Assembly: GCF_003075395.1 (NCBI RefSeq)
Contig: NZ_QDFV01000002.1
Location: 372,001-436,000 of the forward strand
Direction of reading: 5' to 3'
DNA: 64,000 bases
Origin: Microbacterium sp. TPD7012
Lineage (GTDB): Bacteria; Actinomycetota; Actinomycetes; Actinomycetales; Microbacteriaceae
Below the pieces are notes generated by a model, which saw only the letters and a program-made list of their open reading frames with translations, did no database searches and was not told where the DNA came from. Of the stretch, positions 44,394 to 53,638 are shown one piece after another. Position 1 is the first letter of the stretch. Each line of letters opens with the position of its first letter. A program made the position numbers and the translations under genes.

Positions 44394-44738
44394 ATGGGAT
44401 TGTTCGCGAAGAAGGGCGACGAGGCTGTTCTCGCGAAGCTCCGAGAAGCCCCTGCGCAGTACCGGGAAGTCGCTGAGCGCCTCCACACTCTCGTCCGGGA
44501 AAGCGCGCCCTCGTTGGAGCCGGTCGTCCGCTGGGGACTCGTGTTCTACGTGAGAGACGGCAAGGACATCTGCTACATCAAGCCGGACAAGGACTACCTC
44601 GCGTTCGGCTTCGGCGAGGTCGTCAACCCGACACGAGAAGAGGGTGCCCATCTGCACCCCGTCGCGTGGACGGTCACGTCGCTGGATGCTGCGACCGAGG
44701 CCACGATTCGCGCCTGGGTCGAGAAGGCCGCCGCCTGA
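44394..44738 (+). CDS. DUF1801-domain protein
   Basis: 114 residues, ATG with an AGGAAC-type site upstream. LREAPAQYREVAERLHTLVRES, then PVVRWGLVFYVRDGKDICYIKPDKDY, matches the YdhG/DUF1801 fold. Function is not established. Confidence 0.85.
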   Translation: MGLFAKKGDEAVLAKLREAPAQYREVAERLHTLVRESAPSLEPVVRWGLVFYVRDGKDICYIKPDKDYLAFGFGEVVNPTREEGAHLHPVAWTVTSLDAATEATIRAWVEKAAA

Positions 44739-44769
44739 CACGGACGGGATCCCAGGGGACCCGTCCGTG
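44739..44769. terminator. Bidirectional terminator between convergent genes
   Basis: CACGGACGGG / CCCGTCCGTG perfect stem, placed directly after the DUF1801 stop and before the stop of the convergent membrane gene. Confidence 0.8.
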
Positions 44770-44785
44770 AGCGTCGAGTCCGTGC

Positions 44786-45277
44786 CTACCGCACGTCTCT
44801 CACCGCACGCTCTGCGCTGGCCGCCGTGTCCGTCGTTGCTGCGCCGCGCGGCCATGTCCAGGCCCACCGCACGATGAACGCGAGCACGACCAGCTCCAGT
44901 GCGACGCCCAGGAGGTAGAAGAACAGCCACGACCCGCCTACCTCGCCCACGGCGTTGAAGGCCGCGAACGGGATCTGTATGGACGCCACGACGAGGTTCA
45001 CGATGCGGGCGGCCCGGGCGGGCAGCGCCACCGACAGCACGACCATGAGGATCGGGATCGCGAGGAGGCTCAGCGCGATGATCGCCCAGGTCTGGGTGAT
45101 GTAGAACTGCCAGACGACGCCGACGAGGATGTCATCGACGACGCCGGGCTTGTAGAAGGCGAGGATGTCCACGTAGATGTAGAAGAGCATGAAGCTCGTC
45201 CAGGCGGCAGCGAGTCTGGCTCTGACCGGCATCCGCTGCTCTTCCAGCGCGGTGGTGGTGGGTCGTCGTGTGTTCAT
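44786..45277 (-). CDS. Small four-helix membrane protein (DUF6326-like)
   Basis: 163 residues from ATG 45277 with AAGGAG upstream. Four hydrophobic segments (SFMLFYIYVDILAFY, TQTWAIIALSLLAIPILMVV and two more). It resembles DUF6326 proteins as I recall them. It lies 25 bp behind the oxidoreductase gene, so likely one operon. Confidence 0.75.
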   Translation of the reverse strand: MNTRRPTTTALEEQRMPVRARLAAAWTSFMLFYIYVDILAFYKPGVVDDILVGVVWQFYITQTWAIIALSLLAIPILMVVLSVALPARAARIVNLVVASIQIPFAAFNAVGEVGGSWLFFYLLGVALELVVLAFIVRWAWTWPRGAATTDTAASAERAVRDVR

Positions 45278-45302
45278 CAGGTACTCCTTTGTCGGGTGCG
45301 GA

Positions 45303-46310
45303 TCATGAGAGAGGGTCGACGTCGGCGATGCGCAGCACGACGTTGCCTCGCTTGCGCCCGGTGTCGACGTAGCGGTGCGCCTCGACGATGTCGGCCAGGG
45401 CGAAGGACCGGTCGATGACGGGTCGGTAGCGACCGGAGTCTGCGAGAGCCACGACGTGGGCGAGCTCGTCGGCGCCGGGTTTGCCGACGTTCCAGGTGAC
45501 GAGCTTTCCCGATCGACGGGTCTGACCGCGGCTGCGCAGCATCGACCACAGGTCGGCGATGACGAGGAGCAGCGCCCCGCCGGGAGCGATCGATCTCTCG
45601 ACGCGGCCGAACCCGGCATTGCCCACGCCGTCGACGATCACGTCGTACGTCTCGTCGCCCGCGGTGAAGTCCTGGCGGGTGTAGTCGATGATCCGGTCCG
45701 CGCCGAGTGACAGGACCAGAGAGGCGTTGCCGCCGCTGGTGACGGCCGTCACGTCGGCGCCGAGCTGCTTCGCCAGCTGGACCGCCGCAGTGCCGACCGC
45801 GCCGGATGCTCCGTTGACGAGCACCGAGGTGCCCGGCCCGATCGAGACCTGTCTGAAGAAGCCCTGCGCGGTGATGCCGCCGAACACGAGGGTCACGGCC
45901 TCCTCGAGGGTCATGCTCGCAGGAGCGTGGGTGATCGCCCCCTCGGCGGGCATGCACACGTACTCGGCGTGACCGCCGAACGCTCCGCCCATCGCCGCGA
46001 TGACACGGTCGCCGGCGGTGAAAGCTGTGACGCCCGGACCGACGGCTTCGACGACGCCTGCGGCATCCATGCCCAGAATCGGATGCTTCGGACGGAGCAC
46101 GCCGATCCCGGCGGCCGCGAGCAGACCGAGGCCGGGCGGCACGTCCCTAGCGCGGGACCGATGGTCGGCGATGCTCACCGTGCTCGCGTGCACCCGGACG
46201 AGCACCTCGCCGGACTTCGGCGAGGGGATGGAGCGCTGTTCGAGGTGCACCTCCTCAGGGCCGCCGAACCGGTGGTAGACGGCCGCGGTCATGGTCTTAT
46301 CGGGTGTCAT
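45303..46310 (-). CDS. NAD(P)-dependent quinone oxidoreductase-like protein (MDR family)
   Basis: 335 residues (ATG 46310; ATG 46292 possible). GroES-like N-domain (RFGGPEEVHLEQRS, GMDAAGVVEAVGPGV) and Rossmann motif NGASGAVGTAAVQLAKQLGA. No catalytic zinc ligands, as in the zeta-crystallin/quinone reductase group. It starts back-to-back with the DUF2306 gene. Confidence 0.88.
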   Translation of the reverse strand: MTPDKTMTAAVYHRFGGPEEVHLEQRSIPSPKSGEVLVRVHASTVSIADHRSRARDVPPGLGLLAAAGIGVLRPKHPILGMDAAGVVEAVGPGVTAFTAGDRVIAAMGGAFGGHAEYVCMPAEGAITHAPASMTLEEAVTLVFGGITAQGFFRQVSIGPGTSVLVNGASGAVGTAAVQLAKQLGADVTAVTSGGNASLVLSLGADRIIDYTRQDFTAGDETYDVIVDGVGNAGFGRVERSIAPGGALLLVIADLWSMLRSRGQTRRSGKLVTWNVGKPGADELAHVVALADSGRYRPVIDRSFALADIVEAHRYVDTGRKRGNVVLRIADVDPLS

Positions 46311-46441
46311 GCCTCGATGCTCGTCTTCCCGGGTGCGCGGATCATCGGCCAGGCGGTCCGGATCTGCTCGGCCGAAAGTACGGCATCCGTTCTGTGCCGC
46401 GGGCCGATGTCCTCGCGCTCCAGGGCGACGAGCATCGAGAC

Positions 46442-47137
46442 ATGTCGCAACAGATGAAGGCCACCCGCCGTCCGACCTCGGTGCGACGGCGGGCGCGTCC
46501 GAAGAGCGGATGGCCGGCGATCACCGGGCTCCTGCTGCTCAGCGCGCTCCCGGTGCTCGGCGGCGTGCTCCGGCTCGGAGAGGTGGGCGCCGGCTCCGGG
46601 GACCCATCGCCTCCGGCCTCGACAGTGGCGTTGGTCGTGCACATCGTGTCGATGACCGTGTACTGCGTTCTCGGCGCCTTCCAGTTCTCTCCGGCGCTGC
46701 GAGCCCGGCGTCGCTGGCATCGCTCCGCAGGCCGCGTCCTGGTTCCCGCCGCCTTCCTCGCGGCCTTGTCCGCCGTCTGGCTCGCCGTCTTCTTCGGCGG
46801 ACCCCCGGATGAGCTCGCACTCGCGATGATCCGCCTCGTCTTCGCGACAGCGATGACGGTGTTCCTGGTGCGAGCGGTGATCGCGATCAGGCGCCGGGAC
46901 TTCCCCGCACACGGTGCATGGATGACACGCGCCTACGCGATCGCGATCTCCGGCGGAACCCAGGCGCTCGTCTTCGCGTCGTGGACGATCCCCCTCGGCG
47001 AGGTCGACGCATTCGGCGAGGCCTGGCTGGTCGCGGTGGCCTTCGTCATCAACAGCCTGGTGGCGGAGCTGCTCATCCGCAGACGGACCGGCCGGCGGAT
47101 GAGCCGCGTGACGGATGGCTCTGCGCTTGTATCCTGA
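46442..47137 (+). CDS. DUF2306-like membrane protein
   Basis: 231 residues from ATG 46442; the frame to 46304 overlaps the divergent gene. Six hydrophobic segments with HIVSMTVYCVLGAFQFSPALR, RWHRSAGRVLVP and HGAWMTRAYAI, the conserved histidine pattern of DUF2306. Possibly co-transcribed with the histidine kinase that follows. Confidence 0.82.
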   Translation: MSQQMKATRRPTSVRRRARPKSGWPAITGLLLLSALPVLGGVLRLGEVGAGSGDPSPPASTVALVVHIVSMTVYCVLGAFQFSPALRARRRWHRSAGRVLVPAAFLAALSAVWLAVFFGGPPDELALAMIRLVFATAMTVFLVRAVIAIRRRDFPAHGAWMTRAYAIAISGGTQALVFASWTIPLGEVDAFGEAWLVAVAFVINSLVAELLIRRRTGRRMSRVTDGSALVS

Positions 47138-47141
47138 CGGA

Positions 47142-48257
47142 GTGACCGGGCTTCTGCGTTCCGCGTGGAGTGCGCCGAGCGCTGTGCCCCCTCCGCCGCG
47201 CCGGGTCTGGCGGGATTGGGTCCTCCTGGCCCTCGTCGCCGTGCTGGCGGTGGTCGAGAGCATCCTCCGAACCGACCTGCAGCAGCCGCTGCTCTCGGTG
47301 CTCGTGCTCCTCGCCGTGCTGCCGTCAGTGCTCTGGCGCCGCACGAAGCCGCTGCTGATGCTCATCGCCGTGATGGTGCCGCTCGGGCTGCTCCTGCCCG
47401 ACTCGACCCTCTACACGAGCCTCTTCGCCATGGTGAACGTCTACGCGCTCTATCGCTGGGGGGCAGGTCGCGACCTCGTGATCGGCTCGGTCGTCCTCCT
47501 GGCGAGCCTCGGCCTCACGTTCGTCCGCGGGGAAGGCCTCGATGAGCTCATCGGCGGGTTCGCGCTGCTGCTGACGGTGGTGCTGCTCGGCATCGCCTTC
47601 CGCTATCGCGCCGGATCCCGGCAGCGTGGCCTCGACCGCATCCGGATGCGGGAACGTGAGCATCTTGCCCGTGATCTGCATGACACGGTCGCCCACCACG
47701 TCTCGGCCATCGCGATCCGGGCCCAGGCGGGCCTGGCGGTGGCGGCGCGAGACCCTCGAGCGGCGGAGGACGCGCTCGGCGTGATCGAGGTGGAGGCGGC
47801 CAAGACCCTGAGCGAGCTGCGGTCCATGGTGCGGGTGCTGCGGCAGGGCGAGACGGCCGAGCTTGCGCCGAGTCCGCGTTTGGGCGACATCATGCAGCTC
47901 GCCGGAACGCGGCCCGGTGGCGCGACGGTCGTCGTGAGGGTGGCGGGGGATGGCGGCAGCATCCCGCCGCCGGTGGCCGCCGCGGTCTTCCGTCTCGCCC
48001 AGGAATCCGTGACCAACGCTCTCCGTCACGCCCGGCAGGTCACGCGTGTGGACGTGCTCGTGGAGGCGGATGCGGGAGGGCTGCGGTTGAGCGTGACGAA
48101 CGACGGCGAGGTCGCCTCCTCTCCCACGCCCGGTTTCGGGATCATCGGCATGATGGAGCGCGCAGCTCTGCTCGGCGGCACCTGTCAGGCAGGACCGGCG
48201 CCCGGCGGCGGATGGGCCGTCACCGCGGTGCTCCCTCGTGTTGGATGGTCAGCATGA
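47142..48257 (+). CDS. NarL-type sensor histidine kinase
   Basis: 371 residues from GTG 47142. Several N-terminal membrane helices (about 25-150), a HisKA_3 dimerisation helix with the phosphoacceptor His in ARDLHDTVAHHVSAI, and a HATPase domain with QESVTNALRHA, FGIIGMMERAALLGG. It lacks a sizeable extracellular sensor domain. Overlaps the response-regulator gene (ATGA). Confidence 0.9.
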   Translation: MTGLLRSAWSAPSAVPPPPRRVWRDWVLLALVAVLAVVESILRTDLQQPLLSVLVLLAVLPSVLWRRTKPLLMLIAVMVPLGLLLPDSTLYTSLFAMVNVYALYRWGAGRDLVIGSVVLLASLGLTFVRGEGLDELIGGFALLLTVVLLGIAFRYRAGSRQRGLDRIRMREREHLARDLHDTVAHHVSAIAIRAQAGLAVAARDPRAAEDALGVIEVEAAKTLSELRSMVRVLRQGETAELAPSPRLGDIMQLAGTRPGGATVVVRVAGDGGSIPPPVAAAVFRLAQESVTNALRHARQVTRVDVLVEADAGGLRLSVTNDGEVASSPTPGFGIIGMMERAALLGGTCQAGPAPGGGWAVTAVLPRVGWSA

Positions 48258-48934
48258 CCATCCGCGTGCTCGTCGCCGACGACCAGGAGCTCGTGCGCAC
48301 GGGCCTCAGCATGATCCTCGGCGCCCAGCCGGACATCGAGGTCGTGGGTCAGGCCGTCGACGGCAACGAAGCCGTCGCCCTGGCCCGGAGCCTGCGGCCA
48401 GACGTCTGCCTGTTCGACATCCGCATGCCCGATCTCGACGGCATCGAGGCGACCCGCCTGCTCGCCGGTCCGGGCGTGGATGACCCGATGGCGGTCGTCG
48501 TCATCACGACCTTCGATCTCGACGAGTACGTCTTCGCCGCGCTGCGGGCGGGCGCCAAGGGCTTCCTGCTCAAGGATGCCGGACCGGAGCTTCTCGCGCA
48601 GGCGATCCGCGCTGCCGCCGGCGGGGATGCTCTGATCGCCCCCAACGTCACGGTCCGGCTGCTCGAGGCATTCGCCGGAGCGCGTCCCGCCGCGCCGCCT
48701 CCGCAGCCCGTCGAGCCGCTCACCGAGCGCGAGGAGCAGGTGCTCGCGACCGTCGCGGGAGGCCTGAGCAACGGTGAGATCGCGAGCGAGCTCTACATCA
48801 CCATCAGCACGGTGAAGACGCACGTCGCGAGCCTCATGACGAAGCTCGGCGCCCGCAATCGCGTCGAGATCGCCATCTGGGCGCACCAGACGGGACGGAT
48901 GCGCCGGCGAGCCGGCGACGGCGACGAGCGGTGA
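48254..48934 (+). CDS. NarL/LuxR-type response regulator
   Basis: 226 residues. The receiver domain has VADDQE, phosphoacceptor Asp in VCLFDIRMPDLDG, Thr in VVITTF and Lys in GFLLKDAG. The LuxR helix-turn-helix reads LTEREEQVLATVAGGLSNGEIA. Partner of the kinase upstream. Confidence 0.93.
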   Translation: MTIRVLVADDQELVRTGLSMILGAQPDIEVVGQAVDGNEAVALARSLRPDVCLFDIRMPDLDGIEATRLLAGPGVDDPMAVVVITTFDLDEYVFAALRAGAKGFLLKDAGPELLAQAIRAAAGGDALIAPNVTVRLLEAFAGARPAAPPPQPVEPLTEREEQVLATVAGGLSNGEIASELYITISTVKTHVASLMTKLGARNRVEIAIWAHQTGRMRRRAGDGDER

Positions 48935-48965
48935 TCCGTCGCTGACGGCTGCGTGTGCGAGCGCG

Positions 48966-49559
48966 TCAGCGGGCTTTCGCGGGAGTCGTGCGCGCGCGGA
49001 GATGCATCCGCTGTCCGTGTGCGCCGAACAGGCTGAGAATCTCGACGGGTCCCGCACCGGCCGACCCGAACCAGTGCGGGTTCTTCGTGTCGAACTCCGC
49101 GACCTCGCCCGGCCGCATGACGATGTCGTGCTCGCCGAGCACGAGCCTCATGCGACCGTCCAGCACGTAGATCCATTCGTACCCGTCGTGGGCGCGCAGG
49201 GTCGGCTCCTGTTCGGTCGCAGGGATCGTGATCTGGAAGGCCTGCGGCTCACCTCCTCTGGCCGAGAGTCTCGTGAGGATGCGTCCGTCGGCGCGAGAGG
49301 TCTTCGGAGCCACACGGGGGTCGCCGATGCGGGGAGGGCTGACGATCTGCTCGAGAGGCACGGCGAGAGCGGCGACGATCGGCAGCAGCAGCTCGAGGCT
49401 GGGTTTGCGTTGACCGGACTCCAACCTGGACAGCGTGCTCTTCGATATCCCCGTCATGCTCGCCAGGTCGAGGAGAGTGGTGTCCTTGGCCAGACGGACT
49501 CGTCGAAGCCGCGGCCCGATCTGGCTCAGTTCCGTCTCTATCCGCTGCCTCGTGCTCAT
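48966..49559 (-). CDS. XRE regulator with C-terminal cupin
   Basis: 197 residues from ATG 49559. N-terminal helix-turn-helix (LRRVRLAKDTTLLDLASMTGISKSTLSRLESGQRKPS) and cupin 2 domain (HDGYEWIYVLDGRMRLVLGEHDIVMRPGEVAEFD). Typical of regulators of small transport or amine genes. It is divergent from the DUF2798 gene, which is probably its target. Confidence 0.9.
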   Translation of the reverse strand: MSTRQRIETELSQIGPRLRRVRLAKDTTLLDLASMTGISKSTLSRLESGQRKPSLELLLPIVAALAVPLEQIVSPPRIGDPRVAPKTSRADGRILTRLSARGGEPQAFQITIPATEQEPTLRAHDGYEWIYVLDGRMRLVLGEHDIVMRPGEVAEFDTKNPHWFGSAGAGPVEILSLFGAHGQRMHLRARTTPAKAR

Positions 49560-49681
49560 CCGCTCACTCAAGCATCTCCTTCCCGGTTTCAGCAACGGAA
49601 TTCCCACTTTCGTGCCGGTGCCTGGGACGGTGGTCCCATGCGCGGAGAAGCCGCGCTCCTACCCCGAATGAAGGACAGACG

Positions 49682-49948
49682 ATGTCGAACCCTCAGCCCG
49701 CCACGCGCCCCGCCGACCGCGCCATCGCGAAGCCTCCGTCCGTGCATGTCCGCGCCGTCATCACCTGGCTCGCGATCTTCCCGCTCGTGACGCTCGGCTT
49801 CTTCGCCATCGCACCGTTCTCCGAGGGATGGAATCCCGTGCTCCGCGCGTTCGTCCTCACGATCGTGGTCGTTCCCGTCGCGGTCTACCTCGTGGTCCCG
49901 CAGCTGATGCGCCTGTACGCATCGCTGCAGGCCGGCATCGGACGCTGA
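49682..49948 (+). CDS. DUF2798-like small membrane protein
   Basis: 88 residues with two membrane helices (VITWLAIFPLVTLGFFAIAP and VLRAFVLTIVVVPVAVYLVV) and the LMRLY tail. Likely controlled by the divergent XRE-cupin protein. Confidence 0.8.
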   Translation: MSNPQPATRPADRAIAKPPSVHVRAVITWLAIFPLVTLGFFAIAPFSEGWNPVLRAFVLTIVVVPVAVYLVVPQLMRLYASLQAGIGR

Positions 49949-49991
49949 CTTCGCGGCGTCGCGCGCACGGGCGCGCTTCGGGGAGCTCCCG

Positions 49992-50216
49992 TCAGAGCAG
50001 CATCGCCTCGCTCAGGGGCACGCCGCTCCACTTCACGATCCCGAGACCCACGAGGCACACTCCCGCCGTGACGGCCAGCAGGATCCACGACGGCTGAGAT
50101 CCTGTCGCGAGAAGCCAGGCGCCCACCGCGCCGAAGAGGATGGTGAAGCAGAGGCCGCCCCAGAACAGCAATGCCCCGACGAGTCCGAGAAGGGGACGGG
50201 GTTCCAGGCGGCTCAT
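49992..50216 (-). CDS. Small hypothetical membrane protein
   Basis: 74 residues with two hydrophobic segments (GALLFWGGLCFTILFGAVGAWLLA and ILLAVTAGVCLVGLGIV). GGAGG precedes the ATG with very short spacing. No family recognised. Confidence 0.6.
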   Translation of the reverse strand: MSRLEPRPLLGLVGALLFWGGLCFTILFGAVGAWLLATGSQPSWILLAVTAGVCLVGLGIVKWSGVPLSEAMLL

Positions 50217-50235
50217 GCCTCCACGATATCGGCAG

Positions 50236-50646
50236 TCAGTTGATGATCTCGCTGCGTTCGTCGGCGCGGATCGCGGCCAGCGTCTCCCGCCAGGTCGCGA
50301 GTGCTTCGGGGGTCAGCCGGGTCCAGTCGAGCACCTCGGAGACGACCCGGATCGGCTCGGTGCTGCGATACGAGCGCGTGGGGTTGCCGGGGAACTTCTT
50401 GTCGGTCACATTCGGGTCGTTCTCGAAGGGGCCGGTCGGCTCGACGAGGTAGACGCGCGGCTCGCCGTCACCCGCCGCGAGTTCGGCCGCCAGCCCTGCG
50501 CCATCCCGCAGAGCCGTGAAGTAGATGTGGTTCATCACGATCTCGGGGCGGTAGTTGGAGCGGAAGCCCGCCGTCAGGAGGTCCCCCTCCTGCAGATCGG
50601 CCTTCGTGCCGTGAAAGAACGGTCCCTCGTCCAGCGCGTCACCCAT
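50236..50646 (-). CDS. arr: Rifampin ADP-ribosyltransferase
   Basis: 136 residues, the usual Arr length. It has GPFFHGTKADLQEGDLL, GFRSNY, MNHIYFTAL and the block PTGPFENDPNVTDKKFPGNP, all diagnostic of Arr. The enzyme uses NAD+ to ADP-ribosylate rifamycins and so inactivates them. It stands alone near an ECF sigma operon and shows no sign of recent transfer, so it is probably an intrinsic resistance gene. Confidence 0.93.
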   Translation of the reverse strand: MGDALDEGPFFHGTKADLQEGDLLTAGFRSNYRPEIVMNHIYFTALRDGAGLAAELAAGDGEPRVYLVEPTGPFENDPNVTDKKFPGNPTRSYRSTEPIRVVSEVLDWTRLTPEALATWRETLAAIRADERSEIIN

Positions 50647-50664
50647 CCCGACAGCCTAGGAGTT

Positions 50665-51993
50665 CTATCCCGAGCCCGTCATGTCCAGCTCGTCCTCGCC
50701 CAGCGCGATCACGCTCCAGACGGTGCCGTCCGCGGCGGTGAACTCATAGGTCGGGACGAGGTACCGATGCTGGTTCACGTCTTTGGGGAGCAGAGCGAGG
50801 CCCAGGCGGACCGAGACGATCTCGCGATCGACTACCTTCCACGGGACGGCAGAACCGGGCTGGGGAGCTTCAGGTGGAGCGGTCAGCGACGCCGGGGGAA
50901 CCGAGAGGTAGTCGGGTGAAGACACCATGCGGGCCGAGAACGCCGGATCGCTGAGTCTCTCTCCGGCTTCGGCGGGACTGACCACGGCGTAGGAGCCGAG
51001 CGACACGATCTCGCCGGTGGGGCCGGAGGCGTACATGATCCCCTGCGCCGACACCGTCACCCGGGCGACGATCTCCGTCACGTTGTTCTCCACGATCAGG
51101 GCGGCCGTTGCCGTCGTCGTGTGATCCGAGCCGTCGGGAGTCAGCGTGATCTGCGTCGCCGTCTCATCGATGCCGAGGGCCGAGAGGAACAGACTGACCG
51201 ACTCCTGCACCAGCTCGTCGCTCGGAGGGGGAGTGTCGGCCATGCACCGGATCATCTCCTGGCCGAAGGCCCAGGTTCCGTCGTCGTTCATCTTGTCGCG
51301 ACCGTGGAGGTCCGTGGCCGATCTCTCGCACACGGAGAGCGCATCGGGGATGCCGCTCTGGAAGTATGCCTCGCCCCACAGCTGCAGACCGAAGTAGGCA
51401 CCGGCGTAGTCCCCGACGACCCACCCGCCGTCGAGATCGCTGGGCCGGGCGTCGCCGGAGAGACCGAGCGCTGCGGCCATCCGGCCGGCGTCTTCCGCCG
51501 TCGTCTGCGCCGCGGGGTCGACCACGAAGACGTCCGCCTGGGTCGACGCCGTGTCGAGGGTCGGGAGGAGGAATCGATTGCGACCGGTCGGTCGATCCCA
51601 CCCGAACCCGACGCCGACGGACGGCTCTACTCGACCTCCCACCTGCATCTCGACCGACTGCGACAGTGCGCCCCCGGACCCGTCGCCATAGAGGTGTATC
51701 GGACGCGCAGGGTCAGCCGGTGTTCCGGTCTCCACCGCGATCGGCGTCGTCGACGGGCTGACGGCGATACCGCCCGAACCCCAGATGTACGCGCCCCCGA
51801 TGGCGGCGGCGACCGCCGCGGATGCGGCGAGTGGCACGAGCCATCGTGGCCTTCCGCGTCCTGCCGGGACGGGGGTGGTCGCCGTCGGGATACGCGAGAT
51901 GCGGTCATGCAGGTCCGCGGATGCCGTGGCGGCCGCGGCAGGGTCAGCGGACTCCAATGCCCGAATCTCGTCACCCGGGGTGTCGTCGCTCAT
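50665..51993 (-). CDS. Membrane-anchored protein linked to an ECF sigma factor
   Basis: 442 residues. About 50 cytoplasmic residues (DDTPGDEIRALESADPAAAA) precede one membrane helix (WLVPLAASAAVAAAIGGAYIW) and a large exported region of about 370 residues without a family I recognise. It follows the sigma gene by 36 bp on the same strand, the usual place of an anti-sigma factor or sigma-controlled surface protein. No zinc-binding anti-sigma motif is visible. Confidence 0.72.
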   Translation of the reverse strand: MSDDTPGDEIRALESADPAAAATASADLHDRISRIPTATTPVPAGRGRPRWLVPLAASAAVAAAIGGAYIWGSGGIAVSPSTTPIAVETGTPADPARPIHLYGDGSGGALSQSVEMQVGGRVEPSVGVGFGWDRPTGRNRFLLPTLDTASTQADVFVVDPAAQTTAEDAGRMAAALGLSGDARPSDLDGGWVVGDYAGAYFGLQLWGEAYFQSGIPDALSVCERSATDLHGRDKMNDDGTWAFGQEMIRCMADTPPPSDELVQESVSLFLSALGIDETATQITLTPDGSDHTTTATAALIVENNVTEIVARVTVSAQGIMYASGPTGEIVSLGSYAVVSPAEAGERLSDPAFSARMVSSPDYLSVPPASLTAPPEAPQPGSAVPWKVVDREIVSVRLGLALLPKDVNQHRYLVPTYEFTAADGTVWSVIALGEDELDMTGSG

Positions 51994-52029
51994 GATGCGC
52001 CTCGTCTCTCACGGTGTTCGTCCACTGAG

Positions 52030-52545
52030 TCACTGTCGACGGGCGCCCTCATCTTGCACCGATGGATCCCATACCTCGCGGAGTCGGACCCGCGCGCGCG
52101 AGAGCGCGGCCTGTGCGCCGGATCGCGAGATCTCGAGCGCTTCGGCGAGCTCGTCGCCGTTCAAGCCCTCCCACGCATGCAGGAGCAGGATGTCACGGTC
52201 GCGCTCAGACAGCTCGGCCAGCGCGCGCAGGAGTCGGTCGTGATCCGCGATCCGCGCCGCATGGTCGTCCGAGGGTGGCGGTTCGTCGGTGAGATGCAGG
52301 GGGAGCCGTGACGTGCGGCGCCGATGATTGGCAAGCACGTGACTCGCCGTGCGGTAGAGCCACGGCAGCACCCACTCGGACGGGATGTCGTCACACCGAC
52401 GCCAGGCGATCTCGAACACTTCAGCGGTCAGGTCGTCGGCATCCTGCCGGGCGGACCGTCGGAGGAAGTAGCGATACACGGGGTCGACGAGCGTCGCGAC
52501 TTCGGTCGTGAACCATGCCTGAGCATCGGACGGTCGATGACCCAT
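52030..52545 (-). CDS. ECF-type RNA polymerase sigma factor
   Basis: 171 residues from ATG 52545 with GAGGAG 5 bp upstream. Sigma-2 region: YFLRRSARQDADDLTAEVFEIAWRR and WLYRTASHVLANHRRR. Sigma-4 region: LSERDRDILLLHAWEGLNGDELAEALEISRSGAQAALSRAR. Directs transcription of an unknown regulon together with the membrane partner downstream. Confidence 0.92.
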   Translation of the reverse strand: MGHRPSDAQAWFTTEVATLVDPVYRYFLRRSARQDADDLTAEVFEIAWRRCDDIPSEWVLPWLYRTASHVLANHRRRTSRLPLHLTDEPPPSDDHAARIADHDRLLRALAELSERDRDILLLHAWEGLNGDELAEALEISRSGAQAALSRARVRLREVWDPSVQDEGARRQ

Positions 52546-52674
52546 GACACTCCTCACGGCGGGTCCGACGGACCCGTTCACTGAGGATGTGTCGGACGTG
52601 AGCCGATTCTTGCAGGTCCGGCTGCGCGACTCAGCTTCTCCCGTGCTCTTCGTCCGCGGCGCTCGCCGAACGGC

Positions 52675-53547
52675 TCATGCTTCCGGGATCTCCCGACCGA
52701 AGGCCTCGAGAGTGACGGCCTCCGGCTCGGGCCCGCGACGCACGTCGGTGTCGAGCGCGTCGATCGAGGCGAGCTGCTCGGCCGTGAGCTCGAAGTCGAA
52801 CACGTCGTAGTTCTCGGCGATGCGCGCGGGTCGCACCGACTTCGGCAGTGCGGAGCGGCCCTGCTGCAGGTGCCAGCGCAGCATGACCTGTGCCGGCGAC
52901 TTGCCGTGCTCCGCGCCGATCGCCTTCAGCGTCTCGTCGTCGAAGGCCGACGCGCCGTTGGGGCGGTATGCGGTGATGCCGCCGATCGGCGACCAGGCCT
53001 GCGTGATCGTGCCCGCCGCGGCATCCGCCCGCTGCACATCGCGCTGCTGGAAGTACGGGTGCACCTCGACCTGGTTGACCGCGGGCACGATCGAGGTCGA
53101 GGCGGCCAGGTCGGCGAGGTGCGACGGCATGAAGTTGCTGACGCCGATGGCGCGCACGTGCCCCTCGCCGAGTAGGGACTCGAGGGCCTTGTACGCGCCG
53201 ACGGTCAGGTCGAACTGCGAGGGCAGCGCCTGGTGCAGGATGAGCAGGTCCAGAGTGTCGACGCCGAGCTTGCCGGTCGACTTCTCGAAGGCGTGCAGCG
53301 TCTCGTCGTAGCCGAAGTCGCTGATCCACACCTTGGTCTCGATGAAGATCTCGTCGCGGGAGATGCCCGACTGTCGGATGGCCTGTCCGACCTCGCGCTC
53401 GTTGCCGTATGCCGCTGCCGTGTCGATCAGGCGATAGCCGGTCTCGAGCGCCGCGGTCACCGCTGCGACGGTCTCCTCGGGAGCGGCCTGGAAGACGCCG
53501 AAGCCGAGCGCTGGCATGGTGACGCCGTTGTTCAGGGTGAGATTCAT
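52675..53547 (-). CDS. Aldo/keto reductase
   Basis: 290 residues from ATG 53547 with GGAGGT at proper spacing (ATG 53553 is too close to it). Catalytic tetrad: Asp and Tyr in LIDTAAAYGNE, Lys in IETKVW, His in LILHQALP; C-terminal LPKSVRPARIAEN binds NADP. Divergent from an XRE regulator that probably controls it. Confidence 0.93.
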   Translation of the reverse strand: MNLTLNNGVTMPALGFGVFQAAPEETVAAVTAALETGYRLIDTAAAYGNEREVGQAIRQSGISRDEIFIETKVWISDFGYDETLHAFEKSTGKLGVDTLDLLILHQALPSQFDLTVGAYKALESLLGEGHVRAIGVSNFMPSHLADLAASTSIVPAVNQVEVHPYFQQRDVQRADAAAGTITQAWSPIGGITAYRPNGASAFDDETLKAIGAEHGKSPAQVMLRWHLQQGRSALPKSVRPARIAENYDVFDFELTAEQLASIDALDTDVRRGPEPEAVTLEAFGREIPEA

Positions 53548-53638
53548 GGTCATACCTCCAGTGTGCGGACGGATGCGGCCGGATGGGAGGGGGTGCTGGT
53601 ACCTCCCTTCGTCCGCACGCAAGGCGTACCGTCGAGGT

